A DNA stretch of 9,730 bases from Labilithrix sp. (lineage in GTDB: Bacteria; Myxococcota; Polyangia; Polyangiales; Polyangiaceae): the NCBI GenBank assembly GCA_028287035.1, contig JAQBQL010000263.1, positions 1 through 9,730 of the forward strand. Direction: 5' to 3'. The translations under genes and the position numbers were made by a program. The number at the start of each line of letters is the position of its first letter. The first letter of the stretch is position 1. The notes beneath the pieces were generated by a model. The model saw only the letters and a list, made by a program, of their open reading frames with translations, was not told the origin of the DNA and ran no database searches. This document shows positions 5,914 through 9,730 of this stretch, piece by piece.

Positions 5914-7515
5914 GTGCGAAACCGCGCGACAGCGCCCGTCCGGCGGCTCCTCGCGTCACTCACTCCCGGTGCGCGGCGTCTCCTCGCGGCCGCGGTCGCC
6001 ATCGGCGTCCTGGTGCGCATCAGCGTTCTCGTGACCGCCCGCGACGTGAGCCGCAGCGAGCTGCGGGGCGCCGCGCTCGTCTCGCTCTTCGTCGCGGGTG
6101 CGCTGGCGCTCCAGCGGCTGGTCCTCGCGCGGCTCCGCGTGAGCGTGGAGTGTGACCTTCATCGCGCCGCCGCGATCGCGCTCGTAGAGGCCGACGTGCT
6201 CGCCGCGCCGGTGCCCGACCTCCAGCGGCGCGTCTTCGAGGGCGAGTGGCAGGCGCGAACCCTGCTCTCCTCGGCGCTCCCGCAGATCCTCGGTGATGCC
6301 CTCGTGTGCGTCGCGGTCGTGCCGTACGTCGCGTACGTGCTGCCCGCGCGCGTGCTCGGGGTCGCCGGAGCAGCGCTGCTCGGCGTGCTCCTCGTCGTCG
6401 TCGCGCTCCGCCGCGCGACGCAGCGCTTGCAGGCGCGCACGCTCGCTGCCGCGCAGGAGGTCTACGATCACGTGCTCGTCGGCATCGAGGGGCGCCTCGA
6501 GCTCGCGGCGCGCGGGGGCGAGGCGGAGCTGAGAGGCCGCCTCGAGGATTCGCTCGCCCGCTATGCGGCGATCGCGAACCGTACCGGGCTGCGGTCGGCG
6601 ATGGCAGGACGCGCGCCGCTCGCGGTGGGCGCCGCGATCCTGGCGGCGGCGATCGCGCTCGATCCCGGGTCGCGCGCGGCGATCGGCACGGCGCTGCTCG
6701 GAGACGCGCTCCTCCTCGCGGCGTGCCTGCCGCCGATCGTCGGGGCGGTGGTCGGCGCGCACGAGGTGTTCCGTTCGAGCGCCGTCGTGGCGCCGCTCGT
6801 GAGCGTCCTCCAGGCGGCGAGACGGCCGGAGCTCTCGCGACCGGGAGGCACGGTGATGGCGCTGCCCGCCGAGATCGTGATGGATCGCGTGAGCTTCCGC
6901 TACGAGCAGGCCCCCGTCCTCGAGGACGTGAGCATGCGCTGGTCGCCCGGACAGGTGCTCCTCGTGACCGGCGCGAACGGGGCAGGGAAGAGCACGCTCC
7001 TCTGCCTCCTCCTCGGTCTGCGCGGGCCCGCGAGCGGCGCGATCACCGTGGGCGGCGCGCCGCTCGACGCCCTCGACGTCGTCGCCTTCCGTCGCCGCGC
7101 CGTGTACCTGCCGCAGCGGCCGTACCTCGGGGAGGCGCACGTCGCGGTGCGCGACGCGATGCGAATGGCGAGGCCGACCGCCACCGACGACGAGCTCCGC
7201 GCGGCGCTCGCGCGGCTCGAGGTGCTGCGTGCGCTCGAGGCGCACGCCGAGGAGGACGCGCTCTCGGTGACGGTCGGCTCGCTCTCCGCGGGCCAGAGGC
7301 AGCGCGTGGCCTTGGCCCGGGTGCTCCTGTCGGGCGCCGCGCTCGTCGTCCTCGACGAGCCCGACGCGTATCTCGACGCGGCGGGCATCGCGCTCCTGGT
7401 CGCGCTCGTCGAGGAGCTCACCGCCTCGGGCGCGATGGTCGCCGTGGCCGCCCACTCCCCGGCCTTCGCCACCCCGAGCGCCGTGCGGGTGATGCTGGAC
7501 CCTACAGCGGGGTGA
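5914..7515 (+). CDS. ABC exporter, fused transmembrane and ATPase domains (probable RiPP exporter, D-type)
   Basis: About 533 residues from GTG 5914; an in-frame TTG at 5872 would add 14 non-hydrophobic residues and has no better ribosome binding site. The N-terminal ~300 residues hold about six hydrophobic segments (near 21-41, 52-71, 126-144, 147-166, 233-250, 260-284). The ATPase half has A-loop Tyr330, Walker A GANGAGKST (353-361), Q-loop LPQRPYL (399-405, Gln401), signature LSAGQ (457-461), Walker B ALVVLDEP (476-483) and H-loop His514. All catalytic residues are intact, and the signature has Ala instead of the usual first Gly. There is no N-terminal C39 peptidase domain, so leader removal must be done by another protein, as in lasso systems where B2 cleaves. 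The length suits a half-transporter that works as a homodimer in the inner membrane. It ends in a 14-base tail overlap with the next minus-strand gene. Confidence 0.88.
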   Translation: MRNRATAPVRRLLASLTPGARRLLAAAVAIGVLVRISVLVTARDVSRSELRGAALVSLFVAGALALQRLVLARLRVSVECDLHRAAAIALVEADVLAAPVPDLQRRVFEGEWQARTLLSSALPQILGDALVCVAVVPYVAYVLPARVLGVAGAALLGVLLVVVALRRATQRLQARTLAAAQEVYDHVLVGIEGRLELAARGGEAELRGRLEDSLARYAAIANRTGLRSAMAGRAPLAVGAAILAAAIALDPGSRAAIGTALLGDALLLAACLPPIVGAVVGAHEVFRSSAVVAPLVSVLQAARRPELSRPGGTVMALPAEIVMDRVSFRYEQAPVLEDVSMRWSPGQVLLVTGANGAGKSTLLCLLLGLRGPASGAITVGGAPLDALDVVAFRRRAVYLPQRPYLGEAHVAVRDAMRMARPTATDDELRAALARLEVLRALEAHAEEDALSVTVGSLSAGQRQRVALARVLLSGAALVVLDEPDAYLDAAGIALLVALVEELTASGAMVAVAAHSPAFATPSAVRVMLDPTAG

Positions 7516-8734
7516 CGCGCACCATCGTGGTGCCGCGGTCGTACGAGTATTCCACCTCGAAGCTCGCGTCCTTCGCGAGCTTGAAGCAGTCGAACGCCGG
7601 GAAGAGGGCGTGCGCCCAGTGGTTCGCCGGGTCGAAGTCGTCGGGGAGCGTCGACAGGATCACGTCCTCGGCGAGCTTCGCGCGGAAGGCGAGGAGGATG
7701 CCGAGGTTCTTCGTCTCGCGCGACACGGTCATGACCACGCGCGTCGCGACCCACGTCTCGAACGGGCCCGAGAAGTCGATCTCGGCGAGGAGCGTCGGCG
7801 GGCCGAGCGGCCACGTCGCAACGTCCCGCGCGTCGACCATGATGGCCTCGGTCGACGAGAGCTGGTGCGAGGCGAGGACGGAGAAGTCGAGGCCGTAGGC
7901 ATCCCGGTACCCATCGAGCTTGCCGTCGGTGAAGACGTGGCGCTCGAGGAGCGCCTGCGGGATGTCGACTGCCACCGCGTAGATCTGGATGGCGGCGGGA
8001 ATGATGCGCGCGCCCGGCGCGAGGAGGCGCCGCTTGGCATCGGCGACGATCTCGAGCAGCTGCTCGTCCAGCGGATCGTTGCCGATGGTCTCCGTGACGA
8101 GCACCGTGGCCGGCTCCGGGAGCTCGGCGCTCGTCGAGCGGCGGCGTACGAGCTCGACGCGGTCCGCGACGCCGTTCGCCTCGAACATGCGGAGCGCGAC
8201 GTCCGCGATCCCGCTCGACTCGACGGCGTACACCTTGCGCGCGCCGGCCTTGGCCGCGCCAGCCGCGAGGACCCCCGTGCCGGTGCCGATGTCGAGCACC
8301 ACGTCGTCCGGCTTCACGGTCTGCCGGAGCGCGTGGAGGAAGCCCCTCGTCCGCGTCAGGTCGTCGAGCATCGAGAGGTGCACGTTCGGGCGCACCCAGC
8401 CGCGCGTCGCCTCTTCGCCGCGATCGGCCGGGTCGACGAGCACGCCGCGATCGGCGAGATCGGCGATGCACGTCGCGAGCTCGACCCAGTGCTCGGTGCC
8501 CGAGGCGGGGAGCGACGCCATGACCTCCTTCACCGTGCGCGGCACGGAGAAGGCGTCGAGGATGGTCATCGCCACGCGCGGGGCCAGGTGGCGCTCGCCA
8601 TAGAGCTCGATGCCGACCTCGTCCTCGTTGGTGAGGCGGACGAGGACGTCCTGGGCGCGCACGAGGGTCTGGTCGGGAAGGGTGAAATCGGCGCCAGCCG
8701 CATCGCTGGTCACCGCTGCCTGGGGGTCGGTCAC
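7502..8734 (-). CDS. PRMT-like SAM methyltransferase with N-terminal PqqD-like (RRE-like) domain
   Basis: 410 residues from GTG 8734, 27 bases after the stop of the upstream membrane-protein gene. Residues about 25-100 resemble a PqqD/RRE-type winged helix: VLVRLTNEDEVGIELYGERH, then a 'ILDAFSVPRTVKEVM' turn-helix and a final helix ending ADLADRGVLV. The methyltransferase domain follows: ML.DLTRTRGF (122-132), SAM motif I VLDIGTGTGVLAAGAAKAG (146-164), and Glu172 at the end of beta2. The double-E loop TETIGNDPLDE retains Glu215 and Glu224 nine residues apart with the central Gly, as in true PRMTs. The C-terminal half (about 250-410) has beta-barrel-like content. A fused leader-binding-like domain suggests it recruits its own peptide substrate. 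Target residue unknown: arginine is suggested by the Glu pair, but bacterial relatives are poorly characterised. It is a diverged paralogue of the methyltransferase at 4725-5852. Confidence 0.8.
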   Translation of the reverse strand: MTDPQAAVTSDAAGADFTLPDQTLVRAQDVLVRLTNEDEVGIELYGERHLAPRVAMTILDAFSVPRTVKEVMASLPASGTEHWVELATCIADLADRGVLVDPADRGEEATRGWVRPNVHLSMLDDLTRTRGFLHALRQTVKPDDVVLDIGTGTGVLAAGAAKAGARKVYAVESSGIADVALRMFEANGVADRVELVRRRSTSAELPEPATVLVTETIGNDPLDEQLLEIVADAKRRLLAPGARIIPAAIQIYAVAVDIPQALLERHVFTDGKLDGYRDAYGLDFSVLASHQLSSTEAIMVDARDVATWPLGPPTLLAEIDFSGPFETWVATRVVMTVSRETKNLGILLAFRAKLAEDVILSTLPDDFDPANHWAHALFPAFDCFKLAKDASFEVEYSYDRGTTMVRVTPL

Positions 8735-8748
8735 GGGGCGACCATAGC

Positions 8749-8769
8749 AAAAAGGCGCTCGTCAGCGAG
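8749..8769 (-). terminator. Weak candidate terminator or attenuator between the membrane-protein and methyltransferase genes
   Basis: Reading the minus strand, CTCG-CTGA-CGAG can form a 4-bp stem with a 4-base loop, followed by GCGCC and five T's. An alternative 4-bp pairing (CGCT/AGCG) uses the same bases. The hairpin overlaps the membrane-protein stop codon. The stem is short for an intrinsic terminator, so partial attenuation or chance is likely. Confidence 0.2.
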
Positions 8770-9730
8770 ACTCGACCGCCGGACAGCTCGCGGTCACGGG
8801 CGCGTTCGTGCTGGGCCGGGTCGTGACGTTCTCGGGCGCTCCGTACGCGGCGATGAGGGCGAAGTGCTCGTACGCGCACGGCGTGAGCTCGAGGGCGCGA
8901 GCTCCTTCCTCGCGGAGGACGCGTCCGCGCGCGACCTGCGGGCCGCGCAGCTCGTGCTCGGCCCGGCCCGGGACGTCGCGGAAGCCGCGCGTGCTGGTCA
9001 CCCCCCACGCCGCGCACACGACCGCGACCGCCGCGGCGCGCAGGCGTCGGCCGCGCATGTCGGCGGCGGCGAACGTTGCGCCGAGCGCGTCGACCACCGC
9101 GAAGGCGAGGACGAAGGTGATCGCGAGCAGCGGGCGCTCCGCATGGTGCGCCGGCGACCCGTCATGCACGTTGCCGTACGCGAGAAAGGCGAGCTGGCCC
9201 GCCGCGCATGCGAGCGGCACCGCCCAGCGCGCAGCGAGCTCGCGGCGCGCGGCGCTCCCCCACAGCGCGAAGCCCGCCAGAACCATCCCCAGCACGACGT
9301 CGAAGCGCATCCCGACCAGGAGACGCGGGTAGAGGAGCAGCGACGCGACGGGGTCGGTGCTTCCTTCCCCGATCGCGCGCTTGAACCGCGACACCCGCGC
9401 GAAGAAGTGGAGCGCGTCGCCGTGGGCGTGGCGGTTCCACGCCAGCCACGCGAGAGGCCCGGCGATCGCGAGAAGCGCGCATGCCGCCAGCACCACGCTG
9501 CGCTGCCGGACCGCGCGCCACGTGACGACCACCGCGAGCACCGCTGCCACGGGCCACGGCTCGTACCGGGAGAGGCACGCCGCGAGCAGCGCGATCGCGA
9601 AGCCGACCCGGGCGCGCGCCGGCGTGGCATTCGCGCCGAGCGCGATCGCGGCCGCCGCCGTGGCGCTCGCCGTGAACGACTCGGGCACCGTGGAGGCGCC
9701 GAGCCACACGCTCCAGGGCGCGAGGAGCGC
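8762..9730 (-). CDS. Polytopic membrane protein, GT-C glycosyltransferase-like, N-terminus beyond window edge
   Basis: The frame is open to the right edge; about 322 residues are visible and an in-frame GTG at 9709 is probably internal. The sequence is strongly hydrophobic with several membrane helices. It shows landmarks seen in GT-C/PMT-type transferases: a WLGASTVPES segment (9-18 of the visible part), LSRYEPWP (53-60), then a 'WLAWNRHAHGDALHFF' loop and later HHAERPLLAI. Enzymes of this superfamily move sugars from lipid-phosphate donors to acceptors on the outer face of the inner membrane. The usual catalytic Asp lies in the first periplasmic loop, which would be outside the window, so activity cannot be judged. 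The C-terminal ~90 residues are soluble with two Cys. It is co-directional with, and 27 bases upstream of, the methyltransferase at 7502-8734, so they may share a transcript. Whether it belongs to the peptide cluster is open. Confidence 0.65.
   Translation of the reverse strand, partial: ALLAPWSVWLGASTVPESFTASATAAAAIALGANATPARARVGFAIALLAACLSRYEPWPVAAVLAVVVTWRAVRQRSVVLAACALLAIAGPLAWLAWNRHAHGDALHFFARVSRFKRAIGEGSTDPVASLLLYPRLLVGMRFDVVLGMVLAGFALWGSAARRELAARWAVPLACAAGQLAFLAYGNVHDGSPAHHAERPLLAITFVLAFAVVDALGATFAAADMRGRRLRAAAVAVVCAAWGVTSTRGFRDVPGRAEHELRGPQVARGRVLREEGARALELTPCAYEHFALIAAYGAPENVTTRPSTNAPVTASCPAVESR

Noticed and set aside
5956..7455. A 499-codon minus-strand open frame opposite the ABC exporter
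   Set aside because: The translation is dominated by charged Arg/Glu/His repeats with no domain. The plus-strand frame holds all ABC motifs.
6900..9017. A 705-codon minus-strand open frame covering the exporter 3' half and the second methyltransferase
   Set aside because: It has Arg/Pro/Ala-rich, low-complexity translation typical of shadow frames in GC-rich DNA. It lies antisense to the ATPase domain and out of frame with the methyltransferase, both of which have full motif sets.
1..9730. CRISPR arrays, insertion sequences, tRNA or rRNA genes
   Set aside because: No regularly spaced repeats, transposase motifs, terminal inverted repeats or RNA gene signatures were seen by eye on either strand.

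Overview
The window is very GC-rich, compactly coded, and rich in GTG starts. It contains a lipoprotein with an Asp/Gly linker and Dickkopf-like cysteine modules, a style common in large myxobacterial genomes. I infer a Myxococcota (Polyangiales-like) chromosome; nothing here fixes the genus.

The left half (1-4737, + strand) looks like the downstream part of a lasso-peptide-like RiPP locus. In order it holds: the C-terminal part of an asparagine-synthetase-like enzyme (macrolactam cyclase type, entering from the left edge); an HPr-kinase-like P-loop kinase; a small PqqD/B1-type leader-peptide-binding protein; a cysteine-rich lipoprotein; a NTP_transf_5-type nucleotidyltransferase; and a family 2 glycosyltransferase. 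Three junctions are 4-base GTGA stop/start overlaps (641-644, 1465-1468, 3838-3841), so the enzymes are probably translationally coupled. The lipoprotein interrupts this order and has the only sizeable gap in front of it (87 bases).

The right half alternates strands. A PRMT-like SAM methyltransferase (-) meets the glycosyltransferase tail to tail with a 13-base overlap. A divergent 61-base gap separates it from a one-piece ABC exporter (+). The exporter meets a second PRMT-like methyltransferase (-) tail to tail with a 14-base overlap. Upstream of that second methyltransferase on the minus strand is a polytopic membrane protein resembling GT-C glycosyltransferases, cut by the right edge.

Working model (inference): a ribosomally made peptide is bound through the PqqD-type protein and closed by the Asn-synthetase-like cyclase. 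It is then decorated by the kinase, nucleotidyltransferase, glycosyltransferase and one or two methyltransferases, and exported by the ABC transporter. The precursor gene and the B2-type leader protease are not visible and would be expected left of the window. The most unusual element is the pair of PRMT-fold methyltransferases. One carries an N-terminal PqqD-like domain and an intact double-E pair; the other has lost both glutamates and carries a short C-terminal helical or winged-helix-like extension.
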